50,063 nt of DNA from Myxococcales bacterium (GTDB lineage: Bacteria; Myxococcota_A; UBA9042; UBA3505). The position numbers and the translations under genes were made by a program. A model generated the notes under the pieces. That model was given only the letters and a program-made list of their open reading frames with translations, was not told the origin of the DNA and did no database searches. Each line of letters begins with the position of its first letter. The first letter of the stretch is position 1. Location: NCBI GenBank assembly GCA_002728755.1, contig PBVT01000040.1, positions 1-50,063 on the forward strand, read 5' to 3'. Below are positions 9,040 to 18,037 of this stretch, piece after piece.

Positions 9040-10620
9040 ATGCCGTCTATAATCCTCGAAAGCCCTAGCCTCTCCTCCCGTACGCAAACCCGGTTCGACA
9101 CCTTTCTCCTGGTAGGGCGAGCACCAGGCGTCGATCTGCAGATCCTGGATACCAGGGTCAGTAAGCGCCATGCCACCATTAAGCTCATCGGTGATGGCAG
9201 CTTCGTTGTGGAAGACCTGGGGAGCCGAAACGGGACAAAGATTAACGGTGTGGAGATCTCTAAGGTCACGGAAATTCAGGACGGCGCAATTATTGAAGTT
9301 GGAGATTCGAGACTAACCTTCCGTGATGACACCGAGATCTCCGACCAATTCAACCGAACGTCCACCGTAACGATCACAACCGAACGCGTACTGAAAGGCT
9401 TTCCTCCGTCGAAGGATGTGACCACGATCACACAGCTAAAGGAAGACTATGACCGGCTGCGGCTGCTCTGGAAAATCTCCATGGAGTCGAGTTTCGAGCG
9501 TCCTATGAAGGACCAGATCTTCGAGATTCTGAAGATGCTCTTGCAAGAGATCGATGCAGATCGCGCGACGCTGCTCCTCCTACCCATCGAACATCGTGAA
9601 ACAAACGATCCCTCGCATCTGGAGTTGCTTGTGGCCTGTGACCATAAGGGTCAGGCGTACGATAAGCAGACACAGGTCTCGGAAACCATCCTGGGCGAAG
9701 CGCTCCGAACCAAACGAGGCGTCCTGGTGGCCGACGCCCGTATGGACGAGCGCTTCGATGCTTCGCAGAGCGTGGTGATCCAGGGGATTCGTTCCACCCT
9801 ATGCGCTCCAATGATGTCTAGAACGGGCACAAAGATAGGCGTCATCGCCTTGGACTCCGTTAGTGTGACGGCCGCCTTTCACCAGAAAGACCTCGTCGTT
9901 CTGGAAACCCTCGCGAGCCAGGTCGGCACGGTCATTGAGAATATACGACTGATAGAGCACGCCCGGATGCAGGCCATCGCACGGGAACGCCTTTCGAGAT
10001 TCCTATCTCCCAATGTTGTTGACGAGGTGGTGGCCGGCCATGTCTCCATCGCAGATTCGGGTGAGGCACGTAATGTGACCGTATTGTTCACCGACGTACG
10101 CGAATTCACCGCCCTATCCCAACAATTTGCACCCGACGAAGTTCTAGACAGCCTCAACAGCTATTTTGCCCTCGCCGTTGATATTATCTTCAAGCACGAA
10201 GGAACCCTCGATAAATTTCTTGGTGATGGGCTTATGGCACTCTTTGGAGCTCCGCTCCCACAAAAGGACGCGACACTCCGTGCGGTCGCAGCGGCCCAGG
10301 ACATTCAAAGGGCGCTCGTGGGCTGGAACGAGCAACGCGTAAAGGAAGGTAAAGAGCCCCTTCATGTCGGCGTTGGCATTGCGTCCGGCCCGGTCGTCGC
10401 TGGTGCTGTAGGGACACCACAAACGCTCTCGTACACAGTGGTAGGCCCCGCGGCAAATCTCGCAGCTCGACTCTGCTCGGTGGCTGGCGCCGGCGAAATC
10501 CTCGTCTCCACTACGGTAGCCCAGGCGTTACCCGACAATGTGCCCGTAGAGCGGCCACGCATGTTGGAGCTGAAGGGTTATGAGAAACCCGTGCCCGCGT
10601 ACGCCGTGCATGCGGATTAG
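9040..10620 (+). CDS. FHA-GAF-class III adenylate cyclase
   Basis: 526 residues starting four bases after prmC. Residues about 20-95 form an FHA domain (LLVGR, SKRHA, DLGSRNGT) expected to bind phosphothreonine. Residues about 145-305 form a GAF sensor domain. Residues about 343-515 are a class III nucleotide cyclase domain with metal ligands Asp352 (LFTD) and Asp396 (GDG), Lys392 and Thr466 at adenine-selecting positions, and Asn473/Arg477 for the transition state. All catalytic positions are present, so it should make cAMP. It has no membrane segment. A kinase with FHA-readable output is encoded 27 kb away, but a link is only inference. Its place between prmC and tgt is unusual. Confidence 0.92.
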   Translation: MPSIILESPSLSSRTQTRFDTFLLVGRAPGVDLQILDTRVSKRHATIKLIGDGSFVVEDLGSRNGTKINGVEISKVTEIQDGAIIEVGDSRLTFRDDTEISDQFNRTSTVTITTERVLKGFPPSKDVTTITQLKEDYDRLRLLWKISMESSFERPMKDQIFEILKMLLQEIDADRATLLLLPIEHRETNDPSHLELLVACDHKGQAYDKQTQVSETILGEALRTKRGVLVADARMDERFDASQSVVIQGIRSTLCAPMMSRTGTKIGVIALDSVSVTAAFHQKDLVVLETLASQVGTVIENIRLIEHARMQAIARERLSRFLSPNVVDEVVAGHVSIADSGEARNVTVLFTDVREFTALSQQFAPDEVLDSLNSYFALAVDIIFKHEGTLDKFLGDGLMALFGAPLPQKDATLRAVAAAQDIQRALVGWNEQRVKEGKEPLHVGVGIASGPVVAGAVGTPQTLSYTVVGPAANLAARLCSVAGAGEILVSTTVAQALPDNVPVERPRMLELKGYEKPVPAYAVHAD

Positions 10621-10631
10621 GAACGAGACGC

Positions 10632-11804
10632 ATGTCGGCTATTGACTTCCAGATACTCCACCGCGCTTCTGATTCGGCCGCGAGAACCGGGCGATTGGTA
10701 ACACCCCACGGGGAGATCCGGACGCCCGTATTCATGCCCGTAGGCACGCGCGCCGCGCTCCGTGCGCTCACCCCCGAGCAAGTCATCGCCGCCGGAGCCC
10801 AGATCGTCTTGGCAAACACCTACCATCTGACCATACGGCCGGGTGAAGCGCTGGTTAAGAAATTCGGTGGACTGCATCAATTCATGTCCATGCCGTTACC
10901 TATTCTCACGGATTCGGGAGGGTTCCAGGTCTTCAGTCTTCCAGGAAAAGAGGTGACGGAAGAAGGGGTTCGATTCCGTTTCGAGAAAGGAGGCGAGAGA
11001 GTCTTCATCAGCCCAGAACGCTCGATGCAGATCCAGGAGGATCTGGGCGCGGATATAATTATGGCATTCGACGAATGCGTGGAATACCCAGCCACCTACG
11101 AGCGCGCGCGTTCCTCTATGGAGCGAACCATCCGATGGGAGAGACGATGCCTGAACGCGCATAAACGATCGGACCAGGCCCTCTTTGGAATTGTGCAGGG
11201 CTCCACATACGAGGACCTGCGGCGCGAATGCGCACAACGACTCGTGGAGATGGATTTCCCGGGATACGCGATCGGCGGCCTCAGCGTCGGGGAGGGTCTT
11301 GAAGTGATGGATCAGGTGTTGACGTACACAGCACCGGAATTGCCCGATCACAAACCACGCTATGTCATGGGCATTGGGCTCCCTGAAGATCTGCTCTGCG
11401 CCATCGGGCACGGCATCGACATGTTCGACTGCGTGATCCCCACCCGGCATGCTCGAGGCGCTGTCGTTTACACGACCAACGGCCGCCTTCGACTTACCCA
11501 TCGACGATACCGCACCGATGGCTACCCTATCGACACATCGTGTGAGTGTTACTCATGCAAAAATTACAGCCGGGCCTATCTCCGGCATCTGTTCGAGGCC
11601 GACGAGGTTTTGGGCACGACACTCGCCGCCATACATAATATCCACTTCCTCTCACGCCTTACGGCCGACGCAAGTCAAGCCATCGCGAGAGATGAATTCG
11701 AAATCTTCCGGACCGAATTTCTCGCAAAATACGGATCCTCGAAGGGGCCGAACTCAAAGCAAAAAGGACCGCGGAAAAAGAAGAAGCGTCGAAAGTCTAA
11801 GTGA
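10632..11804 (+). CDS. tgt: Queuine/preQ1 tRNA-guanine transglycosylase
   Basis: 390 residues. It exchanges guanine 34 for preQ1 in the anticodon of tRNAs with GUN anticodons. The proton acceptor is Asp94 in LTDSGGFQVFSL and the nucleophile is Asp266 in MFDCVIPTRHARG. The zinc site is CxCxxC at 304/306/309 with His335. It lies 11 bases after the cyclase gene and ends the operon. The last 20 or so residues form a very basic tail (KKKKRRKSK) longer than usual, perhaps for RNA contact. The stop region overlaps the convergent desulfhydrase gene by 8 bases, so there is no separate terminator. Confidence 0.96.
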   Translation: MSAIDFQILHRASDSAARTGRLVTPHGEIRTPVFMPVGTRAALRALTPEQVIAAGAQIVLANTYHLTIRPGEALVKKFGGLHQFMSMPLPILTDSGGFQVFSLPGKEVTEEGVRFRFEKGGERVFISPERSMQIQEDLGADIIMAFDECVEYPATYERARSSMERTIRWERRCLNAHKRSDQALFGIVQGSTYEDLRRECAQRLVEMDFPGYAIGGLSVGEGLEVMDQVLTYTAPELPDHKPRYVMGIGLPEDLLCAIGHGIDMFDCVIPTRHARGAVVYTTNGRLRLTHRRYRTDGYPIDTSCECYSCKNYSRAYLRHLFEADEVLGTTLAAIHNIHFLSRLTADASQAIARDEFEIFRTEFLAKYGSSKGPNSKQKGPRKKKKRRKSK

Positions 11805-12780
11805 GAATGGCTTCGGCCTGCGGAAACAATCCGAAAGCACCGCCGGTATGTATGAACAGGCTTCGGTCACCAAGCCGTCCACCCTGGGGCTCAGCCAACA
11901 GGCCAGCGAAAGCCTTCCCCGTATAAACAGGGTCCAAGATAAGAGCATGATCCGAGGCCGCCCGATAGATCGCATCACGACACGCCTCGGTGGGCACTGC
12001 ATAGCCAGGCCCCACAAAACCATCAATGATGGTGTCCTCTGGGTTCAAGGGAAGCTCCAGCCCCAACCTGTCACCAAGCTCTTCAAGGAGACCATCCGTA
12101 CGACGAGTAAAGGTCTCTGCGTCGTCGCAAACATTCACTCCTAGTACTCTCGCTCCCAGACCCACCAATGCGGTGCCAGCGCGAAGCCCCGCGTAGGTCC
12201 CCCCGGAACCTACCGCGCAAACGATACTGTCAAAGGTGACCCCCTTTTGGCGTTCGAAATCCGCGATCTCCTTACAAGCCCGCACATACCCCATACAACC
12301 CAACGCATTCGAACCCCCTTCTGGTATTATATAGGGGACACACCCTTCCTTTCGCAGATCCGACGCAATCCTCTTCATATGGGCGTCGCGTTCGAGGTAT
12401 TCCTCGGGGGTGCATGGGTGAACATTCGCTCCAACGAGGTGCATCAAGAGAAGATTACCCTGAGGTATTACGCCGTCAGCGCCCCGCAATAGAACATGGG
12501 TCTTAAGCCCCAGTTTCGCCCCCGCAAGAGCTGTTGCGCGGGCATGGTTGGACTGCACACCGCCACAGGTGATCAGAGTGTCGGCCCCGGCCTCCTTTGC
12601 TTCCCATAGCAGGTATTCCAATTTTCGGATCTTATTTCCCGACAGCCCAAGGCCTGTCAGATCATCGCGCTTTACCCAGATTTCTACCCCATCTTCGAGA
12701 GAAGAAATTTTTTCGATCGGCGTATCAAGTCGCCCAAGGGGTATCCGATTGAATTGTTCGATGATCTTTTGTTCATTCAT
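11797..12780 (-). CDS. D-cysteine desulfhydrase / ACC deaminase-like PLP enzyme
   Basis: 327 residues from ATG 12780 (GGAG lies 12 bases upstream); a GTG at 12834 is open but adds a non-homologous leader. It is a fold-type II pyridoxal-phosphate enzyme; Lys50 in LGLSGNKIRKLEY should hold PLP and the QSNH motif (76-79) lies in the active site. D-cysteine desulfhydrase releases pyruvate, ammonia and sulfide; ACC deaminase is the close relative, and the two cannot be separated with confidence by eye. The opening FNRIPLGRLDTPIE matches the family start. It is monocistronic, convergent with tgt and divergent from the PEGA gene. Confidence 0.88.
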   Translation of the reverse strand: MNEQKIIEQFNRIPLGRLDTPIEKISSLEDGVEIWVKRDDLTGLGLSGNKIRKLEYLLWEAKEAGADTLITCGGVQSNHARATALAGAKLGLKTHVLLRGADGVIPQGNLLLMHLVGANVHPCTPEEYLERDAHMKRIASDLRKEGCVPYIIPEGGSNALGCMGYVRACKEIADFERQKGVTFDSIVCAVGSGGTYAGLRAGTALVGLGARVLGVNVCDDAETFTRRTDGLLEELGDRLGLELPLNPEDTIIDGFVGPGYAVPTEACRDAIYRAASDHALILDPVYTGKAFAGLLAEPQGGRLGDRSLFIHTGGAFGLFPQAEAILT

Positions 12781-12909
12781 GAATCGCAATATCTCCAAAG
12801 GCAAACATGCCACATACGGAATTCCCGGCAACACCTACGTGTACGCTAGCATCGTCCCGTGTGGGGGTAAATTGTAACTCGGTATGGACAAAAGAAAGCA
12901 CCCCTAAAT

Positions 12910-12939
12910 TTGACACCCCTGGGACTACACTCATAGGTT
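12910..12939 (+). promoter_or_regulatory. Candidate promoter for the PEGA protein gene
   Basis: A perfect TTGACA (12910-12915), an 18-base spacer, then TAGGTT (12934-12939). Transcription would begin near 12946, which favours translation from ATG 12962 over ATG 12947. Confidence 0.45.
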
Positions 12940-12961
12940 TAAGAGAATGGATAGGGCTGAG

Positions 12962-14251
12962 ATGTCGAACTGGCTTGAAGTACGATCTATTGGTCGTTTA
13001 ATTTTTTCGCTAACACTAGGTGTTTTACTGGTTGGTAATCCTGGTGTTTCCAATGCACAGCTCTCCCCCGTGCAGTTGAGCATGCAATACGAGGCAAAAG
13101 CCGCGCTTCTCGCCTCCGCTGCGGAGACAGAGCAGAGCCTCTCCTTGTATCGGAAAGCATGGGATTCCTACCCGCAAGATCATATTATCTTTGCGATGCT
13201 TAAGGTGCCCACCGGCACGAACCCGCCCGGCGAGCACATCAATTTTCTACAAGATATACGCGCGCAGATAACAAACCAGGCCGTGGTGAAAGCGATCGAT
13301 AACTATCTCGCAGCCGTGCTACCCAGTTTCCAGATGCGCCACGCTGGAATCGAGGTTTTTGTATACCCACCATCCGCACGCGTTGTGGCTATGCATGGTG
13401 ATACAACAACCCGAATTACAAGAGGCAGCCCCTTATGGGTGAAGCCCGGTGTTGTGACGATTGAAGCCGTCTCGTCAGGTTACCAGGTTACACGTCAGAC
13501 CGTAGACGTACGGGCTGGTGTCGTTAAAAAAGTTCGTATGGGGCTCACGCCAACCGGACCTCGCGGCTCCTTGGATGTCGACAGTAAGCCTGCGGGCGCG
13601 CGTGTGTATTTAAACGGTGTCGACATGGGGGATGCTCCTGTACAGGCGCTCTCGCTTCCAGAGGGTGACTATGTGGTGTCCGCCGTACTTCCCGGACATA
13701 AAAACGTGCGAAGCTCCGCGCGAGTCGCCAAACAGAGTAAAACCAATATAACTCTGAATCTAACAGGTATACAGGCGGCGAAATCGACCAGGCAGCAGGC
13801 CGGTGTCGCAGCCGCTTCCTACCTACCGGAAGACACTGACACCACGAATGATCAGCGAATAGAGTTTGCGCCCGTAGGATCGACTCCAAATGTAATGCGG
13901 AGCAGAGGATCGGGCGGGAACGCTATGCGAACCGGTGGGTGGCTTATTATGGGCACGGGAGTAATCCTGCTAGCAGGCGGTGGTGGGCTCACCTATCTTG
14001 CGAACAAGCTCATCACAGAGGCCAACGCGATCGACATCATCGATCCGGTAAGTGAAGCCGAATACGATGACCTCGCCGCACAGAGCGCCACCTATCAGAA
14101 CTATTCCTTTATTGCCTACGGCGTAGGAGCTGCAGCAACGATTGGTGGCCTACTGATGGTGGTCTTGTCTCCAGACTCTCCCTCGCCAACGAATTTTCAA
14201 CTTTCACCAATCCCCGGCGGAGCGATTCTTACCACCGGCGGTGAATTCTAA
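12962..14251 (+). CDS. Exported PEGA-domain protein with two C-terminal membrane segments
   Basis: 429 residues from ATG 12962; ATG 12947 is in frame but falls at the predicted transcription start. A signal peptide ends near SNAQ. A helical, TPR-like stretch follows (LSLYRKAWDSYPQDH), then two PEGA-type beta modules, the second reading KPAGARVYLNGVDMGDAP. The C-terminal part has two hydrophobic Gly/Ala-rich segments (GGWLIMGTGVILLAG and IAYGVGAAATIGGLLMVVL). The same architecture occurs at 39693-40874. PEGA domains are found on surface-layer and kinase-linked proteins. Function unknown; an envelope-located scaffold is the most I would infer. Confidence 0.83.
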   Translation: MSNWLEVRSIGRLIFSLTLGVLLVGNPGVSNAQLSPVQLSMQYEAKAALLASAAETEQSLSLYRKAWDSYPQDHIIFAMLKVPTGTNPPGEHINFLQDIRAQITNQAVVKAIDNYLAAVLPSFQMRHAGIEVFVYPPSARVVAMHGDTTTRITRGSPLWVKPGVVTIEAVSSGYQVTRQTVDVRAGVVKKVRMGLTPTGPRGSLDVDSKPAGARVYLNGVDMGDAPVQALSLPEGDYVVSAVLPGHKNVRSSARVAKQSKTNITLNLTGIQAAKSTRQQAGVAAASYLPEDTDTTNDQRIEFAPVGSTPNVMRSRGSGGNAMRTGGWLIMGTGVILLAGGGGLTYLANKLITEANAIDIIDPVSEAEYDDLAAQSATYQNYSFIAYGVGAAATIGGLLMVVLSPDSPSPTNFQLSPIPGGAILTTGGEF

Positions 14252-14302
14252 GGCGAAATTACATATGCTAAGTTGCTTGCGCAGCGGTTTAGGAGTTGGT
14301 TG

Positions 14303-17300
14303 ATGACGTTTGGGTATATACGTTTCCAGAAGTCCAGGTCTGTCTTACCTTTTATCGTCTGGTTGTTTTTTGCCGTCTCGGTGACTGCCGGATGTGTCTC
14401 TGAGCTGGAGAAAAAGGTAGTACCAGACGGGTATATTCTTAAATCAGAATGCCCCGACTGCCCCGACATTGTCGTCTCCGATGTTCCGCCCATGCCGGAT
14501 ATTCCGCCACAGTGCCCGGGCGTATCCGACTGTAAGACCCTTGGAATATGCGCGGAAAAAACGGTCGTAGAATGTATAGACGGCGAATGGGTCTGTGATT
14601 ATTCCGAAGTAACGGGTTTTGAGCCTGATGGAGAGACCCTTTGTGATGGGCTGGACAACGATTGTGACGGCGTCGTCGATGACGGCCTCACCGATGTCGC
14701 ACAGAGTGATTGCCGCACCGAGGGTGTATGCGCAGGAAAGACCAAAGCGATCTGCTCCGACGGAAGCTGGATCTGCGATTACAGCGCCGTTGATCATTAC
14801 GATGGCCAGGCAGAGAGTCGATGCGACGGGTTCGACAACGACTGTGATGGTGAAGTCGACGAAGGCATCGCGATCACCGACGGTCCCGCCTGCCCCAACA
14901 AGGGTGTCTGTCTCGGCTTCAATCAATCGGTCTGCGTGGATGGCGTCTGGGAGTGTGATTTCACATTCGTGTTCCATGAGGAAGAGGAAGTCACATGTGA
15001 CAACCTGGACAATGATTGCGATGGAGAAACGGACGAAGACATCGTGGTCTTTACTGCGGGGGTGTGCCCAGCTGATGGAGTCTGTGCCGAGGCGGAAAAG
15101 ACCCATTGTGTAGACGGAGCGCTCGTATGTGATCTGGGCGCTATCGAAGGCTATGAAGGGCCTGCAGAGCTGAGTTGTGACGGCATCGACAATAATTGCG
15201 ACGGCTCGATCGACGAAGACATCACCGAATTCCCTGGAATCGATGTTTCCTGTATTGGGCTCGGCGTATGCGCAACACCCGGCTACCTGGTCTGCCAGAA
15301 TGGTTCTCCGGTATGTAGTTGGGAAGGCGTAGAGCATTGTATCGAAGGCGAAGAAGGCACCGAGCCGGAATGTTACGCCTACGAAGGACTCCAGGAGATC
15401 TCCTGTGATGGAGCCGATAACAACTGTGACGGTCAAGCCGATAACGACATCATCGTCGAGAACTGGATCAGTTGTAGTACACAGGGTGTATGTGGCCAGC
15501 CCGGTACACATATATTCAAGCGTTGCGCTGACCCGTCCGGACCGAACGCGAAGACATTCGTCTGCGATTATAGTGAGGTGGTGGGTTTCGAAGCCAACTC
15601 CATGCTATGGGAGCCAGGCACAACGATCGCTCAAGAGACCTCCTGCGATGGCCTGGACAACGACTGTGACGGAGAGACGGATGAAGAAATCTTCGACACA
15701 GGGGGCACGCCTCTCGGCTGCAAAAGTGAAGGACAATGTGCGTCAGGCCTGGTCGTCGGTGCTTGCACGGCAGAAGGTCAGGCATGCGACTACACCTTCG
15801 TTGTTGGATACGAGGAAGAAGAGACTCTCTGTGACGGACTCGACAACGATTGCGACGGCGCAGTTGACGAAAACATTACCGACCTTTCTGCAAGTACGTG
15901 CCGTACCGCGGGCATCTGTGATGGCACAGTGAACGCGTCGTGTGACGCTGGTTCCTGGGCCTGTGATTACACGGGTGTGGCCGGATATGAAGACGTCGAG
16001 ACCACTTGCGACGGCATCGACAACGACTGTGATGGGCTCATTGATGAACAGATCGTCGATCTGGAAGCGAGTGACTGTAAGAACCTCGGAGTCTGCTCGG
16101 CAGGTGTCTCGGCCGTCTGCGTCAACGGTGATTGGAATTGTAGTTATGGGCTTATCACCAGTTACCAGGGCAACCACGAGAGCCTCTGTGATGGGCTCGA
16201 CAACGACTGCGACGGAGATACGGACGAATCGTCCTGTGGTGTCGGTGAGCCCTGTATAACCGGAGCGCAATGTGTATCATCCGTCTGCCTGCCCTTCCCC
16301 GGCAACACCGGCCCAGGGTTCTGCGCCAACAGCACCACCGACTGTATCGCGTCCCTACCGAATGGCACGGCCTCCATTACGGAAAGCACCGAAACGGGCT
16401 GCGTATCTCCAACCCAACTCGGTTCCTGCTTAGCGGGAAGCTGGACCCCAGGCTCCGTATGCAGTGACATCGACCCGCTGAATCCAGTATGTGCGGACGG
16501 AAGCTGCCTTAATTGTGAGCCGAACCGTATCACATGCGACGACCAGACCATCCTTGCCTGCGCGGCAGACGGCAGCGGATTCAGCCCCGTGGTTGACTGC
16601 CCCAATGGGCAATCCTGCTTTGGCACAGGATACTGCGCTCTCACGGGAGAGCTGCTCACCAACACAATCACCACGGGCGACCAGATTCAACCCGATATCG
16701 CTACCGCCACAAACGGGGATTACCTGATTGTCTGGGCCACCACGACCACCGCCAGTGGACCGGGTAGCAGTACGGAGATCGCGGGACGATGGTTCCACGC
16801 CGATGGATGCCCCTACGGAACCGCATTCAACGGGAATTTTGAGTCCTGCGACCCTGTTGCAGGCGAAGATGGTGGCGAATTTGTCATCAACAGCACAACC
16901 CTGGCCGAGCAGAGTTTCCCGGCCGTGGCAATCAACAGCGAAGGGAAAGCCATGGTTACATGGATGAGCCTGAACCAGGACGGTAACGGCGAAGGTGTCT
17001 TCGGACGATTGGTAGACGGCACGGGCCCGTTGGGTGACGAATTCCAGGTCAACACCTTCAGTCAATACAACCAGAACAGCCCGACGGTGATCGCCTTGAC
17101 CGATGGAAGCTTCGTCGTCTCCTGGGTCTCGGACCATGAAGACGGAGACCTTCGTGGTATCGTTGTTCGAGTCTTCGACAGCAACGGGAATCCAATAACC
17201 GATAATATCGTCGCCAACTCCTATGTAACGAACTTCCAGGTGCGGCCAACGGTCGCGGCATTACAAAATGGTGGGTTTGTCGCCGCATGGGCATCCTTTA

Positions 17301-17851
17301 TGCAAGATAACCCTGGGCTCGCGGATATGGGCACGTTCCTACAGGTCTTCGATTCCAAAGGGAACCGTGTAGGGGGCGAAGTTCATGCAAATCAGGAGAC
17401 GAATGATAACCAGGATTATCCAGCCTGCGCATCCGTCAGCGCCAATCTCTTCCTCTGTTCCTGGGTAACAGATAATCAGGATGGCGCCGGCTCGGGGATC
17501 TACGGCCGGCTCTTTGCCAACGACGGCAATCCGATCGGAGATGAGTTCCAGATCAATTCCTCGTCCCCAGGCAATCAAGCGATGCCTTACGCCTTCTCCC
17601 TCGGGTCGGGCGGCGCGGGAGTCGCTTGGCAGGCGGATGTCGGCATATCGGACTCAGAGACCTTCGTTCGTTATTTCAATGGGCTGGGTATTCCAATTGG
17701 TGATGACGCGCAGCTCAACGTTACGACGAGCGGTAGTCAACAAGATGTCCGGTGCGCAGGAGCACCACAGGGACAGGCTGTTTGCACCTGGATGAGCCAA
17801 GGCCAGGATGGGTCGCAAAATGCGATCATCCACCGCTTCACGAGCCAGTAA
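14303..17851 (+). CDS. Large lipoprotein with nine MopE-like DNDCDG modules and beta-repeat C-terminus
   Basis: 1182 residues from ATG 14303 (AGGAG eight bases upstream; a TTG at 14273 is not needed). The signal ends VTAGC, so Cys31 is the likely lipidated residue. Residues about 60-645 hold nine modules of roughly 55-65 residues, each with GxC, a WxCDY segment and a closing CDGxDNDCDGxxDE. That last motif is the putative metal-binding MopE-type signature frequent in myxobacterial surface proteins. A short Cys-rich spacer follows. Residues about 790-1182 contain repeated FQVN, Q-x(n)-P, DGSFVVxW and GIxGRLF blocks suggesting a beta-propeller. It probably forms a metal-stabilised surface structure. 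It may be co-transcribed with the PEGA gene 51 bases upstream. Confidence 0.88.
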   Translation: MTFGYIRFQKSRSVLPFIVWLFFAVSVTAGCVSELEKKVVPDGYILKSECPDCPDIVVSDVPPMPDIPPQCPGVSDCKTLGICAEKTVVECIDGEWVCDYSEVTGFEPDGETLCDGLDNDCDGVVDDGLTDVAQSDCRTEGVCAGKTKAICSDGSWICDYSAVDHYDGQAESRCDGFDNDCDGEVDEGIAITDGPACPNKGVCLGFNQSVCVDGVWECDFTFVFHEEEEVTCDNLDNDCDGETDEDIVVFTAGVCPADGVCAEAEKTHCVDGALVCDLGAIEGYEGPAELSCDGIDNNCDGSIDEDITEFPGIDVSCIGLGVCATPGYLVCQNGSPVCSWEGVEHCIEGEEGTEPECYAYEGLQEISCDGADNNCDGQADNDIIVENWISCSTQGVCGQPGTHIFKRCADPSGPNAKTFVCDYSEVVGFEANSMLWEPGTTIAQETSCDGLDNDCDGETDEEIFDTGGTPLGCKSEGQCASGLVVGACTAEGQACDYTFVVGYEEEETLCDGLDNDCDGAVDENITDLSASTCRTAGICDGTVNASCDAGSWACDYTGVAGYEDVETTCDGIDNDCDGLIDEQIVDLEASDCKNLGVCSAGVSAVCVNGDWNCSYGLITSYQGNHESLCDGLDNDCDGDTDESSCGVGEPCITGAQCVSSVCLPFPGNTGPGFCANSTTDCIASLPNGTASITESTETGCVSPTQLGSCLAGSWTPGSVCSDIDPLNPVCADGSCLNCEPNRITCDDQTILACAADGSGFSPVVDCPNGQSCFGTGYCALTGELLTNTITTGDQIQPDIATATNGDYLIVWATTTTASGPGSSTEIAGRWFHADGCPYGTAFNGNFESCDPVAGEDGGEFVINSTTLAEQSFPAVAINSEGKAMVTWMSLNQDGNGEGVFGRLVDGTGPLGDEFQVNTFSQYNQNSPTVIALTDGSFVVSWVSDHEDGDLRGIVVRVFDSNGNPITDNIVANSYVTNFQVRPTVAALQNGGFVAAWASFMQDNPGLADMGTFLQVFDSKGNRVGGEVHANQETNDNQDYPACASVSANLFLCSWVTDNQDGAGSGIYGRLFANDGNPIGDEFQINSSSPGNQAMPYAFSLGSGGAGVAWQADVGISDSETFVRYFNGLGIPIGDDAQLNVTTSGSQQDVRCAGAPQGQAVCTWMSQGQDGSQNAIIHRFTSQ

Positions 17852-17883
17852 TTCCCAGGGGTGAGACCCCTCACGCGCGCACC

Positions 17884-17909
17884 GGTATAACGCAGAAGGG
17901 CCTTATACC
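17884..17909. repeat. Perfect 7-bp inverted repeat
   Basis: GGTATAA (17884-17890) and TTATACC (17903-17909) are separated by 12 bases. It sits between the end of the DNDCDG gene and the rplC promoter candidate and could be an operator or RNA stem. It has no T-run. Confidence 0.4.
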
Positions 17910-17931
17910 ATAAAGGAATTGCACGACTATC

Positions 17932-17960
17932 TTGACTCTAAGTCTCGTAAGAGCTAGGGT
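17932..17960 (+). promoter_or_regulatory. Candidate rplC promoter
   Basis: TTGACT (17932-17937), a 17-base spacer, then TAGGGT (17955-17960). Transcription would start near 17967, just before the leader hairpin at 17971. Confidence 0.45.
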
Positions 17961-17970
17961 CCGTCGGCTT

Positions 17971-18005
17971 CGTACCTTAGGCGCGCGCCTGAGTGTACGT
18001 TTTTT
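17971..18005 (+). terminator. Intrinsic terminator-like hairpin in the rplC leader (candidate attenuator)
   Basis: The left arm is CGTAC-CTTAGGC (17971-17982), the loop is GCGC, and the right arm is GCCTGAG, a bulged T, then GTACG (17987-17999). This gives a 12-bp stem with one G-U pair and one bulge, followed at once by six T (18000-18005). It lies between the only visible promoter and the rplC ribosome-binding site, so it should attenuate rplC unless bypassed. The alternative is that it terminates the upstream lipoprotein transcript. Confidence 0.65.
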
Positions 18006-18037
18006 GGATACCAGCTCAGCCGCAAAAGGACAGGACA

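Noticed and set aside
10960..10980. GGTTCGATTCC-like stretch considered as a tRNA T-arm
   Set aside because: It lies inside tgt, with no acceptor stem or anticodon arm around it.
12781..12834. GTG start 18 codons upstream for the desulfhydrase-like gene
   Set aside because: The added residues do not match the family and the ATG start fits the usual N-terminus.
14444..15511. 355-codon - strand frame across the DNDCDG modules
   Set aside because: Shadow of the repeat-rich coding strand, with no motif, signal peptide or plausible start.
14640..16231. Regular repeats considered as a CRISPR array or tandem DNA repeat
   Set aside because: The repeats are translated, degenerate at third codon positions and lack identical spacing, so they are protein modules.
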